Part shown: piece by piece, positions 35,118-46,711 of the stretch | How the letters are laid out: each line of letters starts with the position of its first letter | Numbering within the stretch: the first letter of the stretch is position 1 | Origin: Rusavskia elegans | Lineage: Eukaryota; Ascomycota; Lecanoromycetes; Teloschistales; Teloschistaceae | Reading direction: 5' to 3' | Assembly: GCA_011316305.1 (NCBI GenBank) | Contig: SAUG01000075.1 | Span: 273,884-337,883, forward strand | DNA length: 64,000 nt | The notes under the pieces: model-generated | Database searches by the model: none | What the model was told of the DNA's origin: nothing | The model's input: only the letters and a program-made list of their open reading frames with translations | Translations under genes and position numbers: made by a program

Positions 35118-38100
35118 ATGGAGCTGGCACTGCGTGGTCTTAAGGATCATTCGGACCAGCAGATTCACGATGCAATCGTGCAGGAAGAATGGAGACACGC
35201 CCTGCAGATGATCGAGAAGAGGGAGAAAAAGCTGAAGAAAGGTCAAATCAACGATTGGCTCACGGTGTGTACAACCTTATGGCAATCTACCTTCCCGGAA
35301 TTGACATGAGGACATCCAAAGGCTTGCAAAGCCTCCGTACTTCTGATGCTGCCCGAGCCTGTAAAGCGGCGCCAAGGACGTGTATTCCTGGATTCGCTCT
35401 ATTCGAAAAACCCACCAGTCGTCGACTTCAATGCTGCGGAAACCCTCCAGGCTTTCGCCGAATTGCGCCATGAGTCGGACCCTCGCATGGATACCTTGTG
35501 GATGCAGGCAGCCAATGCGCAGCCCACCGATGAGCAGCTGCACAGACATTGGTTTCTATCCCGTTTCAGGATGCGCGACTGGCAAGGCGCACGAAAGGTA
35601 AGCAGGAGATCCAATTCAATGTATCCATCGGCTCAAAGGGTTCCTAATACCCCCTTCAGGCAGGCATGACTTACACCAAGCATTTCCCAAATAAACGTGA
35701 CCCGTTCTTTTGGACCATTTTCGCCAATTTCATGGCTTCGAGGACTTTGCCGGACGAAAACAGCGAAAAGCAATTGTGCGGTACCATGGCCTACAGGATG
35801 TGTGCAAAAACCGCCGAAGCTGTAGTGCTTGACCAGGATCAGGTAGGAAAGATATCTCATTCGGACTTTGCAAGAACCATAACACTGAAACGAAGAAGGA
35901 ACTAAGAAATGGCAGAGTAATTCGCACCCTGGATGACATTGTCTTCCTCTTGGATGTATACGAGTCTCAAAAGAAATATGAAGAAGCCCTTGAACTTCTT
36001 GAGAGTGATCGTACAGGCATCGGATCTAAGATTGGAAGACGCTCGTGGAAGCTAGTAACCTCGAAGATCCGCCTACTAGGATCGGTGCACCGGTGGCTGG
36101 ACCAGTTTAAGTTCTGCTTCGAGCTTTTGGAGGACGCCAGTCCAGTCAATGATAAGCCTCAGGTGCACGGTTTCGGAAAGCTTGGTAATGATGGCTATGT
36201 GTGGACAGCCCTGGTGAACGCTGCTCTTTCGCTGAAGGTTTCTAGCTGGATGATCGACCGTGCGGCTACGTGAGTACTCTGTACGGCATCGAATCGACGA
36301 GCTTTGCGAGCTGATTACTGTAGCGATGCAGAAACATCCGAGACTGCGGTCAGAGAGGCGATCGATCGGAAGTAAGTTCCTAATGTAAGATTCCTCGGAT
36401 AAGTACAACCTTCTCAATTGCCTTAGCTTTTACAAGAATACTCGCCTTGCGTTTGCTTCGCTGCTCGATGGTTACAAAATGGACCGAAACGCAATGTGTG
36501 CCGGCATGTTTTGGGCAAGTAAGCTTGAAAGGGACGTCCGAGGAGAGAATCTGGCTACTAAAACTTTCGAATATTTCGAAACGTACGGGCATAAGACCTT
36601 TTGCTTCAATGATCTTCAGCCGTACGTAGGTGCAATGCAACCGCCGGTGATGCAGTGCTTCTTACACAAGGTGAGAGTTTGGCTGATGGGACGGGGATAC
36701 GGCTTCAGTCATCTCAACCAGGACAAGGTAGGCTTCCCCTATGTCTTAACACGAGGCTGCATTCTGATCATGCTTGAACAGCCTTTCGACCCGAATATGC
36801 TCATGGCCAAGACGAATGCATTGAAACTCGAGTATTGTTTGATCTATTCTCGAGACAAGAAATCAGACGAAGTGATCAAAGAAACCAACATTGAGGCCTT
36901 CGTCGTTGAGTGCATAAAGTACTACGACTTCGCTCTCGAAAACTCTGAAAACAATGCTAAAAAGCCGAGAGAATTCGCTGAACGCTTTCCTGGAGACGAT
37001 GCCGGTCTTCTGGCTGCAGCAGCCCTTCTGAAGTTTTGTCGTAGAGCTCAGAATGATAAAAAGCTGCGGGCCATGATACTGCTTGACGAACTCATTACGC
37101 GCTCACCAGCTATGTATGAAGTTTTTGGCACCTTGATATTGCTCTATATTCAAATAGGGGCTGGTTCATTAGCTGCAAGAACTTATCATGGATTGTCAAT
37201 CAAAAACATACAGCTTCCCAGGTTGTCATGGCTTCTGTGGACACGTTTATCAACCGTACATCCGCACAGGCTACAGTCCAAAGACTTCACGAGTCAGAAC
37301 GACTGGAGGGCCAGTAGAGGAGAAGCTGATCCGGTGCAGCACCTGATGCAAGCCCTAGATTATCACATGCATCTCCGGGAGACCGACCAGCAAGAGATTC
37401 TCGAATTTCTCGAAGCAAAGCAATACGCGAGCCTGCACAGAGCATTAGCCAACAGCCTGCAGAACCGCAATGGATTTGTCAAGTACCTGCTATTCACAGA
37501 ATGGGCACGAACCGAACGAGTATCAGGGCTGCAACAAAAGCACGATTATCGAAACTTGTTCGGTGGGTTGTCCGATCAAACTCATTGAAGCTATGTGTGC
37601 TCATCATATGCTTAGACCTACCGGCTAACACGTATGATAACCGCGACGAAAGCTCAGTCCCACACTGGGAACACCCTGACTCGATGCCATTGCTTCTTGA
37701 AGTCATGCCCGGGCAGTGGCCCACGGTAGCTGATTCCTTAGACCGTGGGAGTACTTCCGAGTAAACGACTGACGGTATCAACAGGATGAATGGTTATCGC
37801 ACCAAATGAGCATTGCCCATACATTCGACCATGTCACAAACGGGGGCGGGGCTAAGCAGAAGTCAAATGTCTACCCGAATCCAACAGCGTACTCTGAGCC
37901 CGAAAAAAGTATGACGTGGGAAGAGCATGATCAATATCAAACGGCAGTAGAGTGCCAATCTTTGTTCAATCTATTCGAATCAAAAGGCGCAGAGGAAGCG
38001 GCAAGAACGGCAGCGTCGTGGTCCGTTTCAGCAAGCCTCGAATCAATCGAGAGGCGACAGCAGGCCGTGAACGACGAGCTGGCCACGATTAGGAAACGAG

Positions 38101-38564
38101 AGAACCGGTACTTTTGGGTGATATCGGACGAAGTGATTGCCCCCTCGTGGCTGTTCTTCCATGTATCTTACACCAACCTCGATACCGCCATCCTGATAAA
38201 AAAGACTCTGGATACCGTCGAGACCGCAAATCGCAAACATCGGATCCTTGACCAACAGTCAGCCAGCGAAAAGATCACGAGGATTCGAAAGTTGTGCGAT
38301 GAGCTCCACGAAATCATCCACGATGTGGCAGTCAAACTGTACGAAGAGTTTTCATCCGACAGACACCACGAGCCGATGGTTCATAGCATCATCGGCCGGC
38401 CATCAGACCCGTGCGAGAAGGACCCGATCGCGTATTGGCTTCGGGACCATTTCGACCGTGGCACGGACAATGCAGACAAAGTCGCCAAAGCCTACGTAAC
38501 GAGACTATGCCAGGCCTGGTGTGAGGCACTGCGGAACTTGTGTAAGCTCACTTCTCCATCGTGA
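35118..38564 (+). CDS. MDM20: NatB N-terminal acetyltransferase auxiliary subunit (Mdm20/NAA25)
   Basis: This TPR scaffold anchors the NatB catalytic subunit to the ribosome. Proposed exons: 35118-35264, 35322-35597, 35660-35821, 35875-36269, 36324-36371, 36427-36727, 36782-37562, 37616-37725, 37785-38564, giving 999 residues with consistent phases. TPR-like helices run throughout (DWLT, ETLQAFAELRHESD, LFNLFESKG). The family block TNALKLEYCLIYSRDKK and the DNRDESSVPHWEHP segment after a long helical array match NAA25. The intron at 35822-35874 is the weakest: the more obvious GTAGGA donor at 35843 gives no workable frame. The 54-bp intron at 36728-36781 is in frame and optional. The length is close to other fungal Mdm20 proteins. 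Confidence 0.88.
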
Positions 38565-38887
38565 GAAAGGCTCATTCACAGAACGAAAGGAAGTATCCAA
38601 TGCAAAGGCAGAGGATCCAATTTGGAATAGTCAAGATACTGGATGCCCATCTTGCCAGCTCGTGGAATAACCACGAATGACGAAGGGGATTGCATCAGCG
38701 ATGAGCGTTGGTTGGTGGCCTCTGATGACTACGAGATTTGATCCTGGACATATTGAATCCACGCTGTTGAAGCCGATGATCTGCATACATGTAGCAGAGG
38801 GGTTGATGTACGTAGACTGACTCTAATATTGGGTTAATTAATGATACACTGCGAACGCAAATGGTGCTAGCGACAATCAGACATCTC
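38565..38887. other. Convergent 3' intergenic region
   Basis: About 320 bp lie between the NAA25 and ILM1 stop codons. Nothing else is seen. Confidence 0.5.
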
Positions 38888-39684
38888 CTACAGCATATTG
38901 CCCTCGACCCTCTTTCTCTCTGCTTTTCGTACCGCCAACTCCCGTCTCTCTTCCCTCAATGTGATGAAGATCTAAGAAAATGTTAGTATCCCTTCGCTTG
39001 GCATATTGGTCATCCGACACCTCGCTTGGTACTGAGTTGGAATAGCCTGCCAGGACAAGGGATGAATTGTCATGAAATCACATTAGAAGGTTGCGTAGAG
39101 GGAGCATGAATCGACTTACCCAAAACCAGCTTATCATCTCTAAGAAACTCCAAGTAAAAACGACGCTAGTATTCAGATGATCCCAAGGATTCTCTTGCTG
39201 TGAAACACCTCGAATGGGCCCCTCGGGCTTGAAAGCATATATGTAGCCGGTCAGGGCGAAGAAAAAGGTGCACCGGATCGGAGCTTGGGAACCCCAGTAG
39301 TAGGAAGATATTTCCTCTGGTAAAGAGCAAGCAGTGAGGTCGGTAAGACCCAGTAGAGCAAGGATGAGGGCACAAATAGCAGTTGCAGGTGAAGCAATCG
39401 AAAAGGATGGTGGTATTGGCTAAGGGCTAAGTTAGACCGGGAGAGTCGTTTTCCAGAAGGATATGTTTTCCACAATATTCAAAACGAGGAGTATATATAT
39501 TACAGAAAACACACATGGAGGCAAGACATGGGTTTCAAAGACTTACAAGTCGCATTGAAGCACCTAGAATGAAGACGAGGCTTTGATTCATAATTGTCGA
39601 AGGGGAGGTTATCAGAAAGTACGACAAGGAAAGGTGGAAAAGAGACAAAGCTCGGATAATTGCTGGCGCCGTTATTATTGCCAT
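38888..39684 (-). CDS. ILM1: Ilm1 family membrane protein
   Basis: The family is named in yeast for increased loss of mitochondrial DNA; it is an ER/endomembrane multi-pass protein of unsettled biochemical role. Three exons (39684-39547, 39419-39120, 38971-38888; introns 127 and 148 bp) encode 173 residues. The N-terminus carries a hydrophobic segment (ALSLFHLSLSYFLITSPSTI), then MNQSLVFILGASMRL. Exon 2 holds more membrane segments (ATAICALILALLGLTDL) and the family signature LPEEISSYYWGSQAPIR followed by FFFALTGYIYAF and VVFTWSFLEMISWFW. The tail is charged (TLREERRELAVRKAERKR). The second-exon acceptor (TTAG at 39420) is the one that keeps the frame. No long frame is visible because of the introns. 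Confidence 0.9.
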
Positions 39685-39927
39685 GTCTGGGCTCAGTCAC
39701 TTGAATGAGTTAATAGAATTTTCAACACGTTGCTCGGATCAGCTCCATAAATTTACATTTGCTGTAAACTGAAAAAGGGGGCAGACGTATATTTAGGCGG
39801 CTCCCTCGCTTGACGCGGCTGCTCCTCTTCACATGCCAACTCGAGGGATGGGCAACATCGATTCTGCCATGGGCGCCGTTTCCCACATGAGTGACCGAGC
39901 TCTCATTCCTTCGAGACTGGCCCACAG
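39685..39927. promoter_or_regulatory. Divergent promoter region ILM1/CDC43
   Basis: The interval is 243 bp between divergent start codons. On the CDC43 side an overlapping out-of-frame reading frame from 39833 contains several ATGs upstream of the CDC43 start and might act as a uORF if the transcript begins that far out. Confidence 0.45.
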
Positions 39928-41427
39928 ATGGCTTCAACATTCAAGAAACCCACCCACATCCGCTACTTCCTCCGATGTCTCAAGACCCATCTTCCAACTG
40001 CCTACTCCTCCAATGACTCTCAGCGCATGACTCTAGCTTTCTTCGTCCTTTGCGGCCTTGATCTACTCGGTGCTTTGGAAACAAATACAACGGAAGATGA
40101 AAGGGCGGCATATGTCGATTGGATATACAGGTGTCAGCATCCGGCTGGTGGATTCCGAGGCTTCACTGGTGCCGACTTGGGCGAGGAAAGGACCGAGGAT
40201 AATGAACATTGGGACCCTGCCAACATAGCGGCCACTTACTTTGCCCTGGCAAGTCTAGCTATCTTGGGCGATGATATGAGCAGGGTCAAGAGAAGCCAGT
40301 GTCTGGGTTGGCTGAAGCGGTTGCAGCTCAGCGACGGAACTTTTGGAGAGGCACTGGGTGGTGAAGGAGAGGCACACAGTGGAAGAGACATGAGATTCTG
40401 CTATTGTGCTGCAGTGATTCGATGGATACTTGCTGGCGGACCGATGGAAGAGGAAGATATCGATGTTGATGGACTGGTACGGTTTATCGAAGCTTCGCAG
40501 GTAAGTTTGGTTCGATTGGATTTCCACAACCACCGCCGTTGATGCATGTGTCGCAGACGTATGAAGGCGGCTTTGCAAATGGTCCCTTCCATGAAGCGCA
40601 CGGTACGCCAGTCGTTGCTTCTGCTGCCGGATGAAGAAACACTGCTCATCCTCGACTGCAGCTGGGTGGACCTACTGTGCCATAGCTGCCTTGTCTTTAC
40701 TTGGAAGGCTCCACCCACCCGTCAAACTAAGGCGACCTGCCCAGGTATGGCCATCCGATGACTCTATCAAGCAGATGCTGGGGTGGCTGGCCAACCTGCA
40801 GACATCCCTACTTCAAGAAGAAGATCTCTCGATGTCAGATTCTACCGAAGCTATGGCGCATCTCGATCTCGATAATGGGGCTCAACAGACTCCGGTTGAA
40901 GCGACGCAGGTCATGTCTCCCGGAGACCCTCTCACGGACGGTGTTGGTGCCGAGCCTTTGTACGACGAGCTGCATTGGGCCGGCCTGACCGGCAGATGCA
41001 ACAAGGTCGCTGACACTTGCTACACTTTCTGGGCAGGCGGCTCCCTCGCAGTAGGTCTCCGCTAACTACATATCGAAGATTCACCTGCTGAATACCGACC
41101 AGATTTTGAATAGCATCCATCTACTTGATCAGGAGGCGCTACGCCGCTATCTACTTGAAAAGACGCAACATCGTATCGGTGGGTTCGGAAAGCTACCTGG
41201 AGATGCACCTGGTAAGGATCTGCTCTTACCTTCATAGATTTCATGGATATACAAGACGTCATCCGCTAATCGGCATAGATATAATGCATTCGTGTCTTGG
41301 TCTTGCCGGGCTGGCAGGCATGGGAGAACCAGACCTCATGCCATATGATCCATCGCTATGTCTTTCCATGAAAGCGAAACAGAGACTGGAGAGCCTACCG
41401 TGGCGGCAACGTCGCCCGTCCGACTGA
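39928..41427 (+). CDS. CDC43: Geranylgeranyltransferase type I beta subunit
   Basis: This is the catalytic beta subunit that, with the shared alpha subunit, prenylates CaaX proteins such as Rho GTPases. Five exons (39928-40500, 40557-40602, 40662-41050, 41103-41211, 41279-41427) encode 421 residues. The alpha-alpha barrel repeats contain CQHPAGGFRGFTGADLG, YEGGFANGP plus HEAHAGWTYCAIAAL across intron 2, and HRIGGFGKLPGDAPD across intron 4. The zinc ligands are Asp and Cys in ADTCYTFWAGG and His in IMHSCLGLAGL. An insertion of about 55 residues rich in Asp/Glu/Ser (after WLANLQTSLLQEE) interrupts the barrel before the Zn Asp. The 52-bp third intron was set at the second possible AG because the first would be only 28 bp. 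Confidence 0.93.
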
Positions 41428-42016
41428 GAACGCGATGTGAACTTTCCAGCAGCCAGGTGTCGGAGGTGTTTTTTTACGACAGTGTCGATCTTTCACGGCC
41501 GACTGTCTACAATATCCTGGGACATATGATGATATACACACCAGGTTAGCGGCAACGCTGGGGAAATAGATTAGGGGGACGACCCAATCGTCGATACCAA
41601 GGATATTCGTCGGTCCTTTGGCGGGTATTGCAGAGTTTTGAATATATAGAGTCGGCTGAAGATGAATAGAACGAATCAATCCGCGAGGCTCTATCAACGG
41701 CAAGTGGATTCAATGCGATGACGGTAGCCTCGACACGCACTGCACTGACTTTCATAGGTAGGAGTTAAGGCTCACCGATTCACGCGATGTAGAAGTCTCC
41801 AACCCAGTCGCAACTTGACGTTGAAAGAACTCATCGAGAATAAAAACTGCGCAAGACAACCGCTGGAAATAACGCTTCGAATAAAGACCCCCTGAAAATG
41901 CAACGACGCTCATACCTCCAGCCATACTTCTATAGCCACAACACACTGTTCGTACAAGAATAATCCGGTTCTCACAGAAGGATACTACCTCCATAAAATG
42001 CAATCGACGCTCATAA
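41428..42016. other. Convergent 3' intergenic region
   Basis: About 590 bp lie between CDC43 and the mannosidase stop. Only short antisense frames are present, and no repeat is seen. Confidence 0.5.
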
Positions 42017-44323
42017 TCATGCCGCTTCTTTGGACGCAGCCTCGTCGGCTTTCTTTGTCCCCTTCGTCTCAACCTCCGCTTTCATCGTCGTCTTCCCCTC
42101 TTCTTCACCCTGTTTCTTCTTTTCAACCTCCACCGCTTTCTTCTCTTCAACTTTGATTATCCTCCCATCCTTATCTCTCGGCTTCCTTTCCCAGCCCGTC
42201 TTCGACCCCCTGATGAGCTGGAAGCGTGGGAAAATATGAGCTTCGGTGTTGATGACGATTGAATCCAACGGGAGCAGATCCACGGGTGAGAACAATAGAT
42301 AGAAGTATTTGAGTGTCTCGGCCTATTCCGCAAAGTCAGCCAGATGAGTCTTTGAAGATCGATGTGATCAAGGAAGGAGAGGGGTGGGAAAGGCCTACCA
42401 GCCAGAAACTCTCCATATTATCCCTCAACTTCGGAGGAACATGGAGTACGTTTGCCACGCTCGTGAAACCCGCGTCGCCTTCCAATTGCGTATAGTTGAC
42501 AAACGACTTGAACATCTCCCAGCCCCACTCACGGTATTTCTCATCGCCCGTGATTCGCCACATGTAGAAAAGGGTCTCGACCGTCTCCGGCCGTTGAAGG
42601 TTGTGTGCATCTTGGTTCTTAATCACATAATCGTCTTTCCACTCCGCGGCTGCGTCTGTTGCTGTTGGGTCAGCGGGAGGGGTAGAGGGACCATCGGCTT
42701 CCGATCGAGGCGGATTGTCGATTTCAAAGAAGGTGATTTCAGGGGCCAGACCAGTAGCGGTGGTCTTGTACATGCCCCAACAGGTCTTTGTCAATTCGAT
42801 TGCAAGATTCAGGTCGGCTTGTTCTTTCTTGCCCCATTTGCCGGCCTGCTTGGCTTCTGCCACAGTTCTACCTCCGGTGGCAGCGAGAGCAATGGTGCCT
42901 GGCATGAAGCACACGAGATGGTCCATTTTGGGCTGCAAGTCGCTCGTCAGACCGTTGGGCCGTTCAGCAAGGATGGTGAAGTGGGATTTCTTGGAATATG
43001 TGATCAGGTGTTTGCGGATCCCGTTCAAGGCTTGGTTCCAGAGGTCGAGGTAGATAGGCTCTTGTCCGGAAGTCTGAAGATACTGTTTGATCAGATATTC
43101 TGTTTCTAATTAGTCTTTGTGCTACAGGAATTTAAGATCATATGCTGTGTTACCGTAGTATGAGTCTCCTCGACTGCCGAGCCGAATGTTGTGACCCCTG
43201 AAAGTGCCGTCGTGGGCATAGATAAATATTGGCACAAGACCATCCTCCTCACCATTGTCGTCTACCACTTTCATTACTTTTTCGACCTTCTCCCAGTAAT
43301 CCTTTTCGCCGGTCAGCATGGCGAGGTATTTGAACTCCAATTGCAGACTTGTTGCTTCCGCTGTGGACGAAGCCCCATCATCCGCATGCGATCGGATGCC
43401 TTTGAGAGTCTTGAGATTCACACTTGCGTATGGTACACCACTTTCCGAGTCGAAGGCACCGAGCAACCGGTCAGCCAGATCCGTCGCTTTTTCAAGGTAA
43501 AGATCTTCTCCAGGTGCTCCCTGATCGTCATCGGCCAAAGACGCCATGTTGGGGAACGTTGTAGATAGATAATGGGCCGAGAGAAGGCCTCCAAGCATAC
43601 GTATTGTGGTTTCAAAGGTGTTAACCTCCTGATCTTGTTCGTAGTTCAAAGACGTCGTGAGCCATTCGCGAGCGTGCGTCAGGCGGGAAGTCAGATTCAT
43701 AATCATGAGCGTATCAAGCGCATCAACGATGATCCACCCCATGCCACTTGGCGTCATCTGTGTTCCTTTCTTGGAGGTAGGATGGTACCCGTCATGTCCT
43801 GACCAAATGTCAGCCTCTGGAGCCTTGGCCGTTTTCCAGACACGAGAGCAAGTCATTCGCCCATCGAAACCATGGTCGAGCAGTACGTGGAAAGCTCACC
43901 CCATGCATACTTTTCGTACCCATCCCAGCTCAGCACGAAAGCGTCTTTCACCTTTTCCCGTCGCTCATCCCAATCCACTTGCAGTCCAGCCGACTTGCTC
44001 AACCATGACCACGTGCTCCTGCTAGTATCCTTGACTTTTGCTTTGGTGCTTGATGAGGAGAAGACTCCAATCCAATACAGCAGAGCAACCAACAGAAGTA
44101 GGACCCCGGCGGTGAATCGCCACTTCTGCCACAATGGTTTCCTTCTCGAGGAGGCGTAACTGTAGGGTTTGTCCTTGTACATTGGTAGCTCGCGTTTGTC
44201 GAAATAGCCATCGAGCTTTGCGCCTATGTTTGATCTTGTATATCCATTCGATCCTGCGGTATCCCAGGAACCATGGTGCTGATTTCGGTGCCCATTGACG
44301 TTCCTAGGTCCGGAGAATGACAT
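42017..44323 (-). CDS. MNS1: Class I alpha-1,2-mannosidase, GH47, type II membrane
   Basis: This enzyme trims mannose from N-glycans in the ER/early Golgi lumen. Exons 44323-43900, 43798-43154, 43099-42399 and 42322-42017 (introns 101, 54, 76 bp) encode 691 residues. A cytosolic tail precedes one signal anchor (RFTAGVLLLLVALLYWIGVF, about residues 70-90), so the protein is type II. GH47 landmarks: HPTSKKGTQMTPSGMGWIIV, DALDTLMIM, NTFETTIRMLGGLLSAH with the catalytic-region Glu, SRGDSYYEYLIKQYL rebuilt across intron 2, RPETVETLFYMWRITGDEKY, and the Ca-binding VINTEAH near the end. After the catalytic domain comes an unusual Lys/Glu/Ala-rich tail of about 60 residues ending AASKEAA. The symbol follows the yeast ER mannosidase; a Golgi-type paralogue is possible. 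Confidence 0.92.
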
Positions 44324-44810
44324 GACTCTTTTAGAAGCTGTCTGAAAGCAATGATTCCGGAGTTTGTATCAGTGGATTCCTAATGCCCCCCTTTTCGCGG
44401 CTGCGGATGGCGAGTGCAGGCAAACCAGTGGGAATGAAGCTGTCATTGCAGCTTGCCCCAAGTGGAAAGCAACGCTCGGGTAGGTATGAATGAGAGCGCA
44501 GTTGGTGATTCGCTCTCATGTAAACGTTTTTGGACGTTATGGTCGTGTGCACGGCTCATGCTGACAGATAAAACCCGTTGGTGCCGTCTAGCGCACAGCC
44601 AAGATTCACATTCAGGGGCATGTTAGGAGAAAGCCCCTGGTGAGGGCTTATTGATACAACATCTACAGAGGATATGCTGCCCAGATGCGCATGAATTATT
44701 GTCGAAGCAACGAGATATGCTTGGAACACAAGGAGCGACATCATCCATAGTCATACAGTCTATTTCTGAGAGAAGCGGGAAACGCAGTCCTGCTATGGAT
44801 TTGGCTATCT
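44324..44810. other. Intergenic, mannosidase promoter and RPT4 3' region
   Basis: About 490 bp with only short minus-strand frames and no family features. Confidence 0.5.
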
Positions 44811-46164
44811 TCACAACTTCTGATATTCTAACTTCCCTTCCAGTTTCTTAGACTCGGCAACCTTCCTAACAGCCTTGTTGAAGTCGTCCTGATTTATGGA
44901 ATCCCGATAATCCTTAATCGCGAAGAGCCCCCTGAACAGATTAGCATATTTGACGAAACATGATGAGAGTTGGCCGCTTACGCTTCCGTGACCACATTTC
45001 TCAAATCTGCCCCGTTAAGCTGATCACTCATCTTGACCACGCTTTCGAAGTCGATCTCGCCATCGAGTGCTACCCCACTTGTGTGAATCTTTAAAATCTC
45101 CAGCCTGCCGACCTCATTTGGTAACGGGATCTCGATCTTTCGATCCAACCGTCCTGCTCGTAGGAGTGCAGGATCGAGGGTATCTGGTCGATTTGTGGCC
45201 ATGATGATCTTCGTCTTCCCCAGATAATCGAAACCGTCGAGTTGATTGAGCAGCTCCATCAGCGTCCGTTGGATTTCTCGGTCCGCTGAGGTACCTTCGG
45301 AAAATCGTCGACCACCGATAGCATCAATCTCGTCCATGAAAATAATACATGGCTCGTGCTCTTTTGCGTAGCCAAACATTTCTCGTATTAGCCTTGCGGA
45401 CTCCCCAATGTATTTGTCCACGATAGCGGAAGAGACAACTACCTCGGCGTTAGCGAGATCAACCGGGATCACTACAAATAAGATGTGCATACCCTTGAGG
45501 AAGTTCGTCTCCAGTCCACTGGCAACAGCTCTTGCAAGTAAAGTCTTACCAGTGCCCGGTGGGCCATAGAGCAGAACTCCTTTCGGTGGTTTTATCCCTA
45601 CCCTCAAGAACAGTTCTGGATTCTTGAGCGGTAATTCTATGACCTCGCGGAGTTCACGGATCTGCTCGTTCAGACCACCAATGCCCCCGAAGCTGACTTG
45701 ACCGGGGTCCTCGAGTGACATGTTGTATACCAGAGGGTCCACCTCTCGTGGCAGCATGCGCATGATGGTGAGTGTTGTCATGTCGAGTGCGACGCGTGTT
45801 CCCTGCTTTAGCTTTGCTTTGTCGACTTTTGATCGACAGCCGACGACATAACGAGGACCGGAGGAAGCTTTGACGATGACTGGCGGGGTTGAATTGATCA
45901 GCTGAAAGGGGTTTTCACGAATCAGGGAAGTACCAAGGGAGGCTTACATCGCTCCTCGTCGAGCTGCTTCAAGACCTCTCCTATTATTTGACCGACGCTC
46001 TGGAGCGCCTTGATATTATCTTCAGTCGTATCGAAGTCTTTCTGTAGGCCTTTGATATCAAGCCGGAGACCCTTCAGCTTAGCCTCAATCTCCCTCGAGT
46101 CTAGAAGCCTCTTCTTGTACTGTTCCAACGCATCCGCCCTTTCTGGATCCGACGTGCCGTCCAT
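44811..46164 (-). CDS. RPT4: 26S proteasome regulatory ATPase Rpt4 (PSMC6)
   Basis: This is an AAA ATPase of the 19S base ring that unfolds substrates. Four exons (46164-45948, 45879-45493, 45438-44982, 44931-44811) encode 393 residues, the family length. An N-terminal coiled coil ([18 protein letters not shown]) leads to an OB-type domain ([18 protein letters not shown] across intron 1). The ATPase domain has Walker [29 protein letters not shown] across intron 2, Walker [15 protein letters not shown], and sensor/arginine-finger residues [20 protein letters not shown]. The second intron (54 bp) is in frame and could be missed by an ORF caller, which would insert 18 spurious residues. The exon 4 tail ends EGKLEYQKL. 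The start [10 protein letters not shown] is preferred over an ATG 33 codons upstream. Confidence 0.96.
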
Positions 46165-46711
46165 GATTGTAGGAGCTATCTTTGGTGCCGAAAGAGTCGC
46201 TATGCTCTGGATCGACCTTGGATGACCGATCCTGATAAGCAGATCGGAAGCTGATGAAAACAACCGTGTTGATAGCTGAAGAGATTCGCTTTGTCAGATG
46301 GAGGGAGGTTTGGGGGTGGTTGTGGTATATAGGAAGCTTGAGCTCTTCCTGGAGGAAGGACCGTGAAGGGAAGACGTGATTATTCAGGTTCTGATGTGAA
46401 CATGCTTCATATTACAGCTGAAGAACAACAGGCTTCAAGGTTCATACAATCACTGTTCGATTGTTTCAACGCTTGTTGCTGAATGATACTCCAGGGTGCA
46501 ACGTGAGGCAAGAAAGAGCCATCAGCAAGGTATGCCGTAAGGTAGCCCATAAGTCTTGGCGCAATATCCAAGTTGGGCCTGGTTGACGTGAAAGCAACAA
46601 CATCTCAACATCGGCTACTAAATTTGCCCATTCTATTTCTGCCAGATTAATACATTCTCTCACCTCTGCAACATCAGTGAAAGGGTCGAGCAAAGACAAG
46701 GCCTCAGTATC
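46165..46711. promoter_or_regulatory. Divergent promoter region RPT4/MRI1
   Basis: 547 bp lie between divergent start codons. No discrete element is claimed. A minus-strand frame of 85 codons within it has no features. Confidence 0.45.

Noticed and set aside
42384..43109. 241-codon plus-strand frame
   Set aside because: It is entirely antisense to the GH47 mannosidase exon, which carries clear family motifs.
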